NCBI RefSeq assembly: GCF_001544695.2 | Contig: NZ_FCOM02000028.1 | Span: 32,571-96,570, forward strand | Length of the DNA stretch: 64,000 nucleotides | Source: Caballeronia arvi | GTDB lineage: Bacteria > Pseudomonadota > Gammaproteobacteria > Burkholderiales > Burkholderiaceae | Direction of reading: 5' to 3' | In this document: positions 18,401 through 26,401 of the stretch, in pieces | Position numbering within the stretch: the stretch's first letter is position 1 | Layout: each line of letters starts with the position of its first letter | Notes under the pieces: model-generated | What the model saw: the letters and a program-made list of their open reading frames with translations, nothing else | Database searches by the model: none | What the model was told of the DNA's origin: nothing | Program-made: the position numbers and the translations under genes

Positions 18401-21400
18401 CCGCCGCGTTGTTGCTGTCGACCGCGTAGTCGTACGAGCCGTCCGCGCCGATGCGCAGCGTCCCGTAACGCCCCGCGATGCTCGTTCCGCTCGCGGCGGT
18501 CGTGCCCGCCGCGACTGCCGTGAGCGTGCCGCCCGCCGCTTCGGCACCGCTGCGCGCGCCATCGACATGAAGCTGCGTGTTCGGGTTGTCCGTGTGATCG
18601 ACATCCGTGTCGATGCCATTGCCGCCCGGCTGCGTCGGCAGGCCGGAACGGCTCGCCTGCGTGACGACGTTGCCGGTTGCATCGACGGGAATCACGCCGG
18701 TGCTCGCCGATCCCGCGCTCGCCGCGCCCGCGTCGTCGCTCGCGACGGGATTGTCGTTCGCGCCGTGAATCTGGATCCTGAGCTGCGCGAGGTCGGAGAG
18801 GCCGCCCGCGTCCGCGAGCGCGTATGTGAAGGTCTCGACGAGCGGGGCGTCGGCGGGGACGAGCGCCTGCACCTGCGCGTTGTTTTCGTCGATGACATAG
18901 CGGTACGAGCCGTCCGCGCCGATGGTCAGCGTGCCGTATGTGCCCGCGATGCGCGTGCCGCTTGCGCTCGTCGTGCCCGCCGCGACCGTCGCGAGCGGGC
19001 CGTTGACCGCGCTTTCCGGCAGATTCGTGATGCCGGTGACGCGATGCGTCTCGCCGTTGGCCGTGCTGTCGACGTCGGTGTCGTTGACGAGCACGTTGCC
19101 CGTCGCGTTGCTGCCGGGCGTCGCGTTGCGCACGCCGCCCGCTTCCGTCGCCGAGCCGGTGTCGTCGACGCCGACCGGCGTGTCGTTCGCGCCGTGGATC
19201 GTCACGGTGAGGGTCGTGCTCGCGCTCGCATTCGCGCTGTCGTCGATCGTGTAGGTGAAGCGCTCGCTCAACGTCTGGCCCGTGAGGCGCAGCGCCTGCA
19301 CGGCGGCGTTGGCGTTATCGACGACATATTGATAGCCGCCGTTCGCGCCCACGTTCAACGTGCCGTATAGCCCCGCGATGAAGACGCGCCCCGCGTCCGG
19401 CACCGCGAGGCTCGTCCCGCTCTGGTTGCTGACCTGCACGACGCGCAGCGCGTCGCCGTTGGTCGCGATGTCCACATCGCTGTCGTTGGCGAGCAGGTTG
19501 CCGGTCGGATCGACGCCCGGCTGATCGTTGGCGTTGCCGCCCGCTTCGGTCGCGCTCGCGGCATCGGGCACGGCGACGGGCGGATCGTTCACCGCGATCA
19601 CCGTGACGCGCAGCGTGCTGGTGGCGACGCGCGCATCGCTGGCTTCGCCGGGGATGCCGTCGCCGTCGAAATCGCCGAAGTTGCCGCGATCGTTGGTGGT
19701 GAGCGTGAGCGTGTCCGCGCCGTTGAAGTTCGCGTTGCCGAGATATTGCAGGTTGGCGAGCGCGCTGTTCAAAGCGGTGAGGGTGCCGGTCAGCGTGAGC
19801 GTCGCGGTGTGCTCGCCTGTTTCCGTCACGCCCGCGGGCAGGGCGCTCAGCGACAGCGTGCCGTGCAGCACGTTGAGCGCGACCTGAAGCGTGCCGCTGC
19901 CCGCGTCGACGTCGCTCACCGAGATGCCCGCGAGGCCGAAGGTCGTGTCTTCGAGGCCGATCGGCGCAATGGCCGGCAGCGTGTTCACGGGCGCATCGTT
20001 CTGTTCGACGTAACCCGCGTTGGCGCTCGCCGTGCCGCCATCCGCGAGCGAGATGCCGACGGTGCCGAGCGGCGTGGCTGCGTCGCTGTCGATGCGCACG
20101 GCGAGCGCGCCGACCGGCTGCGGATAGCTGATCGGGCCCGTGGGCGACACGATCCGGTACACGCCCACCGGCAGCACGCCGAAAGCGTAGTGTCCGGCCG
20201 CGTCGGTGGTGGCTGTGTAGGTGAGATTGTCGGCGGCGGTGGCGAGATCGCCGTCGACGCCCGCCCACGTCAGCGTGACGCTCTGGCCCGCGAGGCCGGG
20301 TCCGTCCGGCGTGGCGGACGCCGTCGCCGATGCCGTGTCGTCCCACAGCGTCCCGCCGATCACGCCAAGTCCCGCCGCGCTCGTGCGGATGTAGGTGTTC
20401 GGGCTTGCGCCCGCGCCGGTGCGCTCGCCTGCCGCGCTGCCCGCCGCGCCGACGCCCGATCCGCCCCAGTTCGTGAAGCTGTCGGGCAGGCTCGTCCACG
20501 TGAGGGTCGCATTGGTCGGCGCGACGGGCGCGCTGTTCGGCACGTCGGCGGAATAGAACACCTGCACCTGGCTGTTCGCGCCGAGTTCGGCGAAGGTGAG
20601 CCGCAGGCCGCCCGCCGTGTTCACGGCGGCGCCGATGCTCGCGAGCTGGGCCGCCGTGTAGGTCGTGCCGTTGAGCACGAGATGGTCGAACGCATAGCCC
20701 GTCGCGCCCGTGAAGCTGTCGGTCAGCACGACGTCGTAGGCGGGCGACGTGCCGCTTTGCGTGAAGCGCACGTCGACGTTCGCGGTGCCGCTGCTGCCGC
20801 CCACGCCCGGATCGAAGCCGTAGACCTGCTTCTGCACGCCGGTGAAGGTCGGTTCGACGACATCCTCGCGCACCGTGTCCGCGCTCGACAGCAGGTTCGC
20901 GCTGGAGCGATCGACGGCGCTCGTCGTGAGCGCGACGCCCGCGGCATTGGACGCCTGATTGGCCACGCGCGTATTGAATTCGAGCGAGATGCCTTCGAGG
21001 TCGGCATCGTTGTCCGGATTGACGATATTGCCGAGGCGGAAGGTGATGATCTGATTGCCGTTCGCGTCGGTGGTCACGGCGATGTTCGCGGCATTGAGCA
21101 CGCCGGTCGGCGCTGCGCCGGAGAGGTCCGGGGTGATCGGCAGCGCTTCGGTGCTGGTTTCGTTACCGGTCTGGTTGAGTGTGCCGCCGGTGACGAGATT
21201 GGCGATATCCGTCTGGATGCCGTTGTTCGACAGGAACACGATGCGCGCCGTGCCGTCGTTGATGAATTGCAGGCCGTTTTGCAGCGTGATCTGCAGCGAG
21301 TAATCGTTGGTCGCGCCTTCGGCGAGCAGCGAGACCACGCGGTAACGAATCACTTCGCCGATGGTCACGCTTTCGTCCGCTGCGTCCGTGGGCGAGGGCG

Positions 21401-24400
21401 CGGGCGTGTCCGTCAGGCCGCCGACGCGCGAAATGGTCACCACCTGCGCGACCGGCACGGTCAGCGTGGCGCTCGAGCGGTAGTCGTTGAGCGTGCCGCC
21501 GTTGAGGAGACCGTCCGCGCCGGTGCGCTCGCCGGCCGGATCGGCGGCGCTCGAAGTCGCGCCGTCGAGACTCGTCCACTGCGCTGTCGCCGTGTTGTCG
21601 AAGGAGGGCACGCTCGCCGCCGACGCCAGCACCGTGCCCGACACGCGGATCGTGATGCTGCCGCCTTTCGCGATATCGACGTTCGCGCCCGCTGCCGTGC
21701 GCAACTGTCCGTTCACCAGCTCGAAATCCGGGCCGCCGTGATTGGTCGCGCCGTTCTGATACGTGACGCCCGCGATCGCGAGGCCGCCGAGCTGCGAAGG
21801 CAGCGCATCGAGAAAGCCGATGTCGAAGGCGTCGAAATCCGTCGCTGCCGTGCCGTTGCCGATCGTGATGTCGTATTCGACGGTGTCGCCCTCGTCGACG
21901 CCGAAACGTGGCAGCGCGGGCGTCGTCTGCGTCACCTGGAGCGTCGGCTCGCGGATCACGACGGTCGGCGACGCGCCGCTCTGCGCGACCGTGCGATCGA
22001 GCGCCGCCGCGCCGTTGGGCGTGTCGCCGTCCGGATCGCTGTAGACGAGCCGGCCCGGATTCGCGAGCGTCACGCCCGCCTGATTGCTTTGCGTATTGCT
22101 CGCGACCAGATGCACGCGGATCACGAACGAATCGTTGGCGGCATTGTTGTCGGCGGCCGCGCTCGAGGTCGTGAAGGTCCAGCGCGCGCCTGCGCCGTCG
22201 CCGCCGAGCTGGCCGTTGAGCGCCGCGAGGCTCGCCACGCTCACCGCACCGTTGAAGTCCGCGCCGAGCGCGGCGCTGCCCGCCGCCGTCGTGATGATCT
22301 GATAGCCCAGGCCGCCGTTGAAACTCGTGTCGAGGCGCAGGCCTGCCGGAATCAGATCGTCGATGCGCAGATTGCGCGTGCTGCCTTCGGGCAGGGTCAC
22401 GACGATGTCGTAAGTCATCGATTCGCCGATCACGACATCGCTGCCCGCCGTGTGGCTCGCGCTCGAATCGGCGTCGCTGAGTGCGCCGCCGCCGTACTGC
22501 ACGCTGACCGCTGGCGCGCGGATCTGCTCGTTTGCGGTGTCGGTGAGATCGGTCGGCGTGAAGTCCGTGCCGCCCTCGACGCTCGCGTAATGCGTGATCG
22601 CGGCGCTCGTTTGCAGTGTGCTGCCCGCCGCGATGTTGCCGACGACCGTTGCATCGTAGGTGATGACGACGACGTTCGAGCCCGCCTGATCCGCCGCCGT
22701 GCCCGCGCGTCCGGCGAGGAGCGTGGCGACGTTGCCCGCGTCGAGGAAGGTGATCGTGTTGCCGGCGACGCTGTAGTCCACGCCCGCGACGAGCTGCGTG
22801 CCGTCGCCGCGATAGATCGCGAGATTGGCCGCCGCGAGACTGCCGCCTGCGAACTGGAGTCCCGGCGGCAGCGTCACGCTGGTCGCGGCATCGAATGCGC
22901 CGCCGCCGCCCGAGTTTTCGATCGCGGTGGCGAGGCGCAGCGTATCGCCCGCATCGATGCCGCTCACGCTGCCATCGACCGCGGCGATATCCGTCACCGA
23001 TCCGGCGAAGGGCACGCCCGTGGTGCCGGGCGCGCTCCATGTGCCGGTCGTGCCGGTGACCGTGCCCGCGCTGCCGGAGACGACGCCTTGCCGGATCGCG
23101 AGCACCGGCTCGGCGACGGAAGCGACCACGGCTGCGTCGGACGACACGAGCGGCGTATGTGCGATCGTCGTGACCTGGCTCGACTGCGCGAGCACGTCGA
23201 ACGGGCGTTGATCGGCATAAGGCTGATCGCCGACACGCATCGTGAAAAGCACCTGAATGGTGCTGCCACCAATGGTGTTCGTCGCGAAGCCGCCGAAATT
23301 GAAGACGACCGAATTGCCGCTGCCTTCGCCGATGCTCACGAGCCCGCCGGGATTCGTGTTGGCCGCGCCGAACGACCACTGGCCGACGCCGCTTCCCTGC
23401 GTCCAGTTGATGCCCGACGCGCTCAGGAGCGGCAGCGGCAGATAAGCCGCGATCGAGAACTGCTCATAGTCGCCGGTCACGAGGTCATAGCGCAGGCTGA
23501 AGGTGACCACGTCGCCGGGATTGAGCTCGCCGCTCGCGGGCGGCGCGGCGCCGTTGACCGAGGTGAGTTCGATATCGACCTGATGCGTCGGCACCGTGCT
23601 CGTCGTCGACGAATCGTCGCTCACGGAACCGCCCGTCAGGTTGAGCCGGTCCAGCAGCAGCGTCGCGGCGAACGTCGCGTGATTGCCGAAGGTGTCGCCC
23701 TCGTTGATGTCGCTCTGCGCGTAGCTCGTCGCATAGCGCTGGCCGACGACCGCGCTGTAGCCGATGCGCGCCGTGGTCGCGCCCTGCCGGACGCCGTCGG
23801 AGACGATGTCGCCCGCGAGCGCGCCGGGCTGCAGTGCGCCCGCGGCGGCAAGCGACGCGCCGATGTCGAAGGTGAGCGTCGTCACGCCGTTCGCGCTGAC
23901 CGTGCTCGACGAGACGAGCGCGATCGTGTGCGCGACGCCGTCCTGGTTGTAGGTGAGCGTCGGCGTGCCGGTGAGCGTCTGGCCGTCGCCGAGCTGGTCG
24001 GTGACGACGAACTGGCCCGCGCCGAGCTGCGTCTTGCCGAGCGCGAAGTAATCCGACAGATCGATGTCGAGCGCATAGCCGAGCGTGTCGCCGGGCGTGA
24101 CGCCCCCCGTGCCGGTGTCGTTCTGCTCGCTCACCTGCTTTTCGAGCGTCGCGGCCTTCGCGACGAAGGTCGTGCCGGTGCCGTCCGCCGCGCCGGAGAA
24201 CGCGACGCTGGTGTTCGGCGGCGTGAGATCGCGCGGATCGAGCGGCACCCACTGGCCGCTTCCCGACGCCGTGCCGAACGCGATCGTCACCGGCGCGCCC
24301 GAAGCCGGATCGATGACGCTGCGGCCCGAGGCATCGACCTGTGGCACGTGGAAGCTCACGACCGTATCGGCCGAACCCGTGATGCTCGCGTACGACACCG

Positions 24401-25964
24401 AGTACGAGCGGATGAACACGCTGTCGCTATTGATGGCGGCGCTGATGAGCGCCGCGTTCGTCAGGACGCTGCCGTCCTGCAGGGTCAGCGACGTGATCGT
24501 GCCGCCCGCGCCCGGCGTGATCGCCGTGACTTGAACGTTTGCGGGGATGTCCTGATTGATGATCACGTCGGTGAGCGTCTGGCCCGGCGCGGCGCTCGCC
24601 GTCACGGTTTCCGTGCGCACGAAGTTCGGGCCGGTGGCCGTTTCGCCTTCGGGCGTATTGACGGTCTGCGTGAGCGAAACGACCGTCGGATGCACGGTGA
24701 AATCCTGCAGCGCCGCTTCGACGATCGCCGGATCGGTCGTGGGATTGTCGAGCGAGTCGTTGCCGAACTGGAATCCGCCGCGCGCGCCGATCGTCAGATC
24801 GGGGCTGCCGTTGGAGAAGGCCGTGTCGGCGAGATTGCTCAGTTGCGCGTTGACCTGCACGCTGACCGCAGGCTGTCCCTGCGCGACGCTCGCATAGGGC
24901 AGTTGCAGGACGACCAGCGCGTCGCCGGCGCGCAAGCCGTAGTCGGCCGCATGGATCACGAGCGCGTTGCCGCTCGCGTCCTTCGCGAGTGGATGCACCG
25001 CGTTGCCGTTCGCATCGAAGGTGACGTTGAAGGCGGTGACCGCCTGACCGAGATAGGTCGCCGAGACGAAGCTCACGCCGTCGTTGCCGTCGCGGCCGGT
25101 AGCGGGCATCAGCAGATCGACGTACGGCCCGTAACCCACCTGGCTCGATGTGTTCGTGAACGAGACATTGAAGGTGAACTGATCGCCGAGCAGGACGTCC
25201 TGACGCGCGGTCGATAGCGTGACCGTCGGGCTGGCGTCGGCGAGCAGATGATCGTAGTGCGCGAGAGCGTAGCCGGAGAGCGCGATCGCATGGTCGAGCG
25301 TGCCGCTCGTCACTTCGAGCGTCCAGTCGCCGCCGAGCGCCGCGCTGCCCGTTGCGTCGTCCGATGCGCCGACGGCCGCGCCCGTCGCGCTCGCGAGCGT
25401 CTGCACGAGCGCCTTGCCCGACGCGCCCGCGCCGATGTCGCAGCCATACAGTTCAATATCGGCATCCGGCTTCAGATGGTCGCGCCACGCGCGCAGGGCG
25501 TCCGACATCTGGGACAGCGTCGTGCTCGTGAACACCTTGTCGCCGAGCGTGAATTGCCCCGCCGCGCCGTGCGAGAAGATCTGCACCGAATCCGCGCGGC
25601 CCATGTTGGCGAGCGCGACGTTGATGGCCGCGATCGCGTCCTGGCCCGGCTGGACGATCAGCACTTTGGTGCCGGCGGGCGCCTGCGCGAGCAGTTCGCC
25701 GCCGTTTTCGACGCGGGCATCGACCACGACAAGATTACGCGGCGTGACGGGCGCTGCGCTCGTGTGCTGCGCCGCGCTGCGCGTGTCGGATGCTTTGACG
25801 GCTTCGGATGTGTCGGCGGCGTGCGCGGGATCGGTGTGATGCTGCTGATGATCCGCTGCGACGGCGGCCGCGCCATCGAACAGAATCCGTTGCTCGAGCG
25901 CGAGCGCATGGCTTCGCGGGCGCAGGTGTTGACCGGAATGCGACGAATGCAAGAGATCGTTCAT
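15435..25964 (-). CDS. Giant (3,509-residue) secreted adhesin: LEPR-like motif, DUF4347, DUF11-like and VCBS repeats
   Basis: The protein has no Sec signal peptide. Near the start is LEQRILFDGA (residues 23-32), matching the LEPR-x-LL-type motif of very large repetitive proteins. DUF4347 follows (about 78-239), holding IFSHG (His132) and LYGCDIG (Cys175). This is a His-Gly/Gly-Cys pair reminiscent of caspase-like clan CD peptidases, and Cys175 is the only cysteine I find in the whole protein. Residues ~245-1900 are a chain of DUF11/conserved-repeat-type beta domains. An SdrD/Cna-B-like module (GTLWDD...AGHYAFGVLPVGVYRI) and a cadherin-like domain come next. Nine VCBS repeats occupy about 2126-3340, each starting N/D-D-x-P-V and carrying N-D-x-DVD calcium-type motifs. 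A ~165-residue C-terminal segment lacks RTX nonapeptides. It likely mediates surface attachment or biofilm formation and is exported by the five downstream gene products. Confidence 0.93.
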   Translation of the reverse strand: MNDLLHSSHSGQHLRPRSHALALEQRILFDGAAAVAADHQQHHTDPAHAADTSEAVKASDTRSAAQHTSAAPVTPRNLVVVDARVENGGELLAQAPAGTKVLIVQPGQDAIAAINVALANMGRADSVQIFSHGAAGQFTLGDKVFTSTTLSQMSDALRAWRDHLKPDADIELYGCDIGAGASGKALVQTLASATGAAVGASDDATGSAALGGDWTLEVTSGTLDHAIALSGYALAHYDHLLADASPTVTLSTARQDVLLGDQFTFNVSFTNTSSQVGYGPYVDLLMPATGRDGNDGVSFVSATYLGQAVTAFNVTFDANGNAVHPLAKDASGNALVIHAADYGLRAGDALVVLQLPYASVAQGQPAVSVQVNAQLSNLADTAFSNGSPDLTIGARGGFQFGNDSLDNPTTDPAIVEAALQDFTVHPTVVSLTQTVNTPEGETATGPNFVRTETVTASAAPGQTLTDVIINQDIPANVQVTAITPGAGGTITSLTLQDGSVLTNAALISAAINSDSVFIRSYSVSYASITGSADTVVSFHVPQVDASGRSVIDPASGAPVTIAFGTASGSGQWVPLDPRDLTPPNTSVAFSGAADGTGTTFVAKAATLEKQVSEQNDTGTGGVTPGDTLGYALDIDLSDYFALGKTQLGAGQFVVTDQLGDGQTLTGTPTLTYNQDGVAHTIALVSSSTVSANGVTTLTFDIGASLAAAGALQPGALAGDIVSDGVRQGATTARIGYSAVVGQRYATSYAQSDINEGDTFGNHATFAATLLLDRLNLTGGSVSDDSSTTSTVPTHQVDIELTSVNGAAPPASGELNPGDVVTFSLRYDLVTGDYEQFSIAAYLPLPLLSASGINWTQGSGVGQWSFGAANTNPGGLVSIGEGSGNSVVFNFGGFATNTIGGSTIQVLFTMRVGDQPYADQRPFDVLAQSSQVTTIAHTPLVSSDAAVVASVAEPVLAIRQGVVSGSAGTVTGTTGTWSAPGTTGVPFAGSVTDIAAVDGSVSGIDAGDTLRLATAIENSGGGGAFDAATSVTLPPGLQFAGGSLAAANLAIYRGDGTQLVAGVDYSVAGNTITFLDAGNVATLLAGRAGTAADQAGSNVVVITYDATVVGNIAAGSTLQTSAAITHYASVEGGTDFTPTDLTDTANEQIRAPAVSVQYGGGALSDADSSASHTAGSDVVIGESMTYDIVVTLPEGSTRNLRIDDLIPAGLRLDTSFNGGLGYQIITTAAGSAALGADFNGAVSVASLAALNGQLGGDGAGARWTFTTSSAAADNNAANDSFVIRVHLVASNTQSNQAGVTLANPGRLVYSDPDGDTPNGAAALDRTVAQSGASPTVVIREPTLQVTQTTPALPRFGVDEGDTVEYDITIGNGTAATDFDAFDIGFLDALPSQLGGLAIAGVTYQNGATNHGGPDFELVNGQLRTAAGANVDIAKGGSITIRVSGTVLASAASVPSFDNTATAQWTSLDGATSSAADPAGERTGADGLLNGGTLNDYRSSATLTVPVAQVVTISRVGGLTDTPAPSPTDAADESVTIGEVIRYRVVSLLAEGATNDYSLQITLQNGLQFINDGTARIVFLSNNGIQTDIANLVTGGTLNQTGNETSTEALPITPDLSGAAPTGVLNAANIAVTTDANGNQIITFRLGNIVNPDNDADLEGISLEFNTRVANQASNAAGVALTTSAVDRSSANLLSSADTVREDVVEPTFTGVQKQVYGFDPGVGGSSGTANVDVRFTQSGTSPAYDVVLTDSFTGATGYAFDHLVLNGTTYTAAQLASIGAAVNTAGGLRLTFAELGANSQVQVFYSADVPNSAPVAPTNATLTWTSLPDSFTNWGGSGVGAAGSAAGERTGAGASPNTYIRTSAAGLGVIGGTLWDDTASATASATPDGPGLAGQSVTLTWAGVDGDLATAADNLTYTATTDAAGHYAFGVLPVGVYRIVSPTGPISYPQPVGALAVRIDSDAATPLGTVGISLADGGTASANAGYVEQNDAPVNTLPAIAPIGLEDTTFGLAGISVSDVDAGSGTLQVALNVLHGTLSLSALPAGVTETGEHTATLTLTGTLTALNSALANLQYLGNANFNGADTLTLTTNDRGNFGDFDGDGIPGEASDARVATSTLRVTVIAVNDPPVAVPDAASATEAGGNANDQPGVDPTGNLLANDSDVDIATNGDALRVVQVSNQSGTSLAVPDAGRVFIAGLYGTLNVGANGGYQYVVDNANAAVQALRLTGQTLSERFTYTIDDSANASASTTLTVTIHGANDTPVGVDDTGSATEAGGVRNATPGSNATGNVLVNDTDVDSTANGETHRVTGITNLPESAVNGPLATVAAGTTSASGTRIAGTYGTLTIGADGSYRYVIDENNAQVQALVPADAPLVETFTYALADAGGLSDLAQLRIQIHGANDNPVASDDAGAASAGSASTGVIPVDATGNVVTQASRSGLPTQPGGNGIDTDVDHTDNPNTQLHVDGARSGAEAAGGTLTAVAAGTTAASGTSIAGRYGTLRIGADGSYDYAVDSNNAAVRALAAGATLTETFTYRIADTSGLTDQAQLVITVTGANDAPTPQTDIGRAVEAGGVSNGTPGVDPSGNVLTNDSDPDSDPDRDALAVTAIRTGAAAGTGTAGTPGQALQGAYGSLTLGADGAWHYTVDNANAQVQALRRTIDTLTERFTYTVTDTHGATAQAELDIVITGQNDAPVAQNDLAGAREAGGTLNQTPGIDPAGNVLLNDTDVDAGDTKTVDGVRAGAEATPGSFIAVAGATSVTGVYGTFTINPDGTYSYAVDNSLPAVQRLILGQSVQETFTYRMHDAASASDTAQITVQIAGAFDAPVAHDDFAIAAANNGNGRPFDATGNVLANDTDVDQTDTLTGDAVHVGPNGPGGPGGPLTTLLPGSSSTVDATVLQGQYGTLFIGANGTYVYRVDTTNPVVIALGPLQTVNDVFTYQVRDRNDLTDQGQLTIVVRGRNDAPVPRDDTATAVEAGGLNNATPGVDPTGNVLANDTDADGDAMHVSTVQSGDGAPVTAGAPLRGLYGVLTMNADGAWHYTVDNASAEVQALRASGQTLQDVFTYAVEDFLGAQGTAQLRVTIDGRNDTPVAHDDAADGLEAGGVANGTPGRDANGNVLANDTDIDSAANGETKQVVGIASETGASASAATALAGRYGTLVVNADGSYRYVVDNDNAAVQALRTNGETLAETFTYRMRDTAGAASQASLRITIHGADDAPVAHDDNAVASDQTPAPQTSGNVLPNDGDVDANDRLSVTGVAAQGGAATTPGQALAGRYGTLDLNADGSYRYSIDLTNPQVLAAAGLGQVLQDVFTYTVRDTAGATAQANLNVRLDISSPYIPPSGEGPHWGEALAWTTAPQPAQRFVPVVFVTPVVEADALRATQLSREADGSQVDWPLERSGAAFVSSTPPTLVPGQFVGRAVRDSQIASTFDHAWIFGRHGRVSLDADGLLADPSVFAALPRHLTEGMHPPVEKEASKTAEGFTSQLHKAARKLPAMRGDPAGR
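15945..19589 (-). repeat. Nine tandem VCBS-domain repeats inside the adhesin gene
   Basis: Nine consecutive units of roughly 125-155 codons encode VCBS domains, each with the sequence order N-D-x-P-V, E-A-G-G, GNVLANDTDVD, YGTL, ADGSYRYVVDN, ETFTY and a closing hydrophobic I-x-G. Units 3 and 6 deviate most: unit 3 has an inserted loop before the DVD motif, and unit 6 has a GPGGPGG insertion. Divergence between units is high, so the array is old or diversified and not a recent amplification. Confidence 0.88.
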
Positions 25965-26401
25965 TTTCGTTCGCTCCGCAGAGCTTGACGAGTTCGAACC
26001 AGCACCCCGGATTTGATTGTTTTTTTGAAGCGGCGACCATTTCGATACGTTGAACGAAGCGGGTGCGCGTTTCGCTGTGGTGTTTTACTGATCGAATGCC
26101 TTTCGTAGAATCTACATACAAAATATATTACGATCGCCTGATCATGCAATCAGTTACGCTAATTATTCTTATTTCGGCCCCGTTTTACGATTAACGCGGC
26201 GGCATAGGACTGAAGAATATTGCTTCGAGCCTCTTCAGCCTCGGGAAAGCGTGCCAACGCGCGTCACTTTGCGCATTAATAACGCGAACCCTTAAAAAAC
26301 ACTTGCCACGCGGCGGCAGAACCTATATCGATTCGTATTTACGAATGCGGTGGGCTCTCGCGCGTCTGCGCGCGTGTCGGTTGATCTCTAGGGGAACGGG
26401 C
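25965..26401. other. AT-rich divergent intergenic region between adhesin and sulfatase genes
   Basis: This 437-base region separates the minus-strand adhesin operon from the plus-strand sulfatase gene. It is markedly richer in A and T than its surroundings (for example the stretch at 26115-26175), as is common for silenced or strongly regulated surface-protein genes. I see no convincing gene in it. A minus-strand promoter candidate lies at 26122-26149. A weaker plus-strand candidate is TTGCCA at 26303-26308 with TATATC at 26324-26329 (15-base spacer), ahead of the sulfatase. Confidence 0.6.
26122..26149 (-). promoter_or_regulatory. Candidate sigma-70 promoter for the adhesin export operon
   Basis: On the minus strand TTGCAT (26149-26144) is separated by 16 bases from TATATT (26127-26122), a good match to the -35/-10 consensus in the only strongly AT-rich stretch of the gap. 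It would give a leader of roughly 150 bases before the adhesin start at 25964. No experimental support; AT-rich sequence can match by chance. Confidence 0.4.

Noticed and set aside
15945..19589. Repetitive DNA considered as a CRISPR or satellite array
   Set aside because: Units are ~400 bases, diverged and in frame, with protein-level VCBS motifs; no short identical repeats with unique spacers.
19746..25217. A very long plus-strand open frame opposite the adhesin gene
   Set aside because: It encodes an Arg/Ala/Asp-rich low-complexity protein, lacks known domains and ribosome binding context, and mirrors the adhesin's codon bias. It is the antisense shadow of a GC-rich gene, as is the plus-strand frame at 16941-19370.
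26303..26401. Upstream start for the sulfatase (33 extra codons)
   Set aside because: The extra residues are Arg-rich and would precede the signal peptide; the ATG at 26402 has a good ribosome binding site and the signal begins there.
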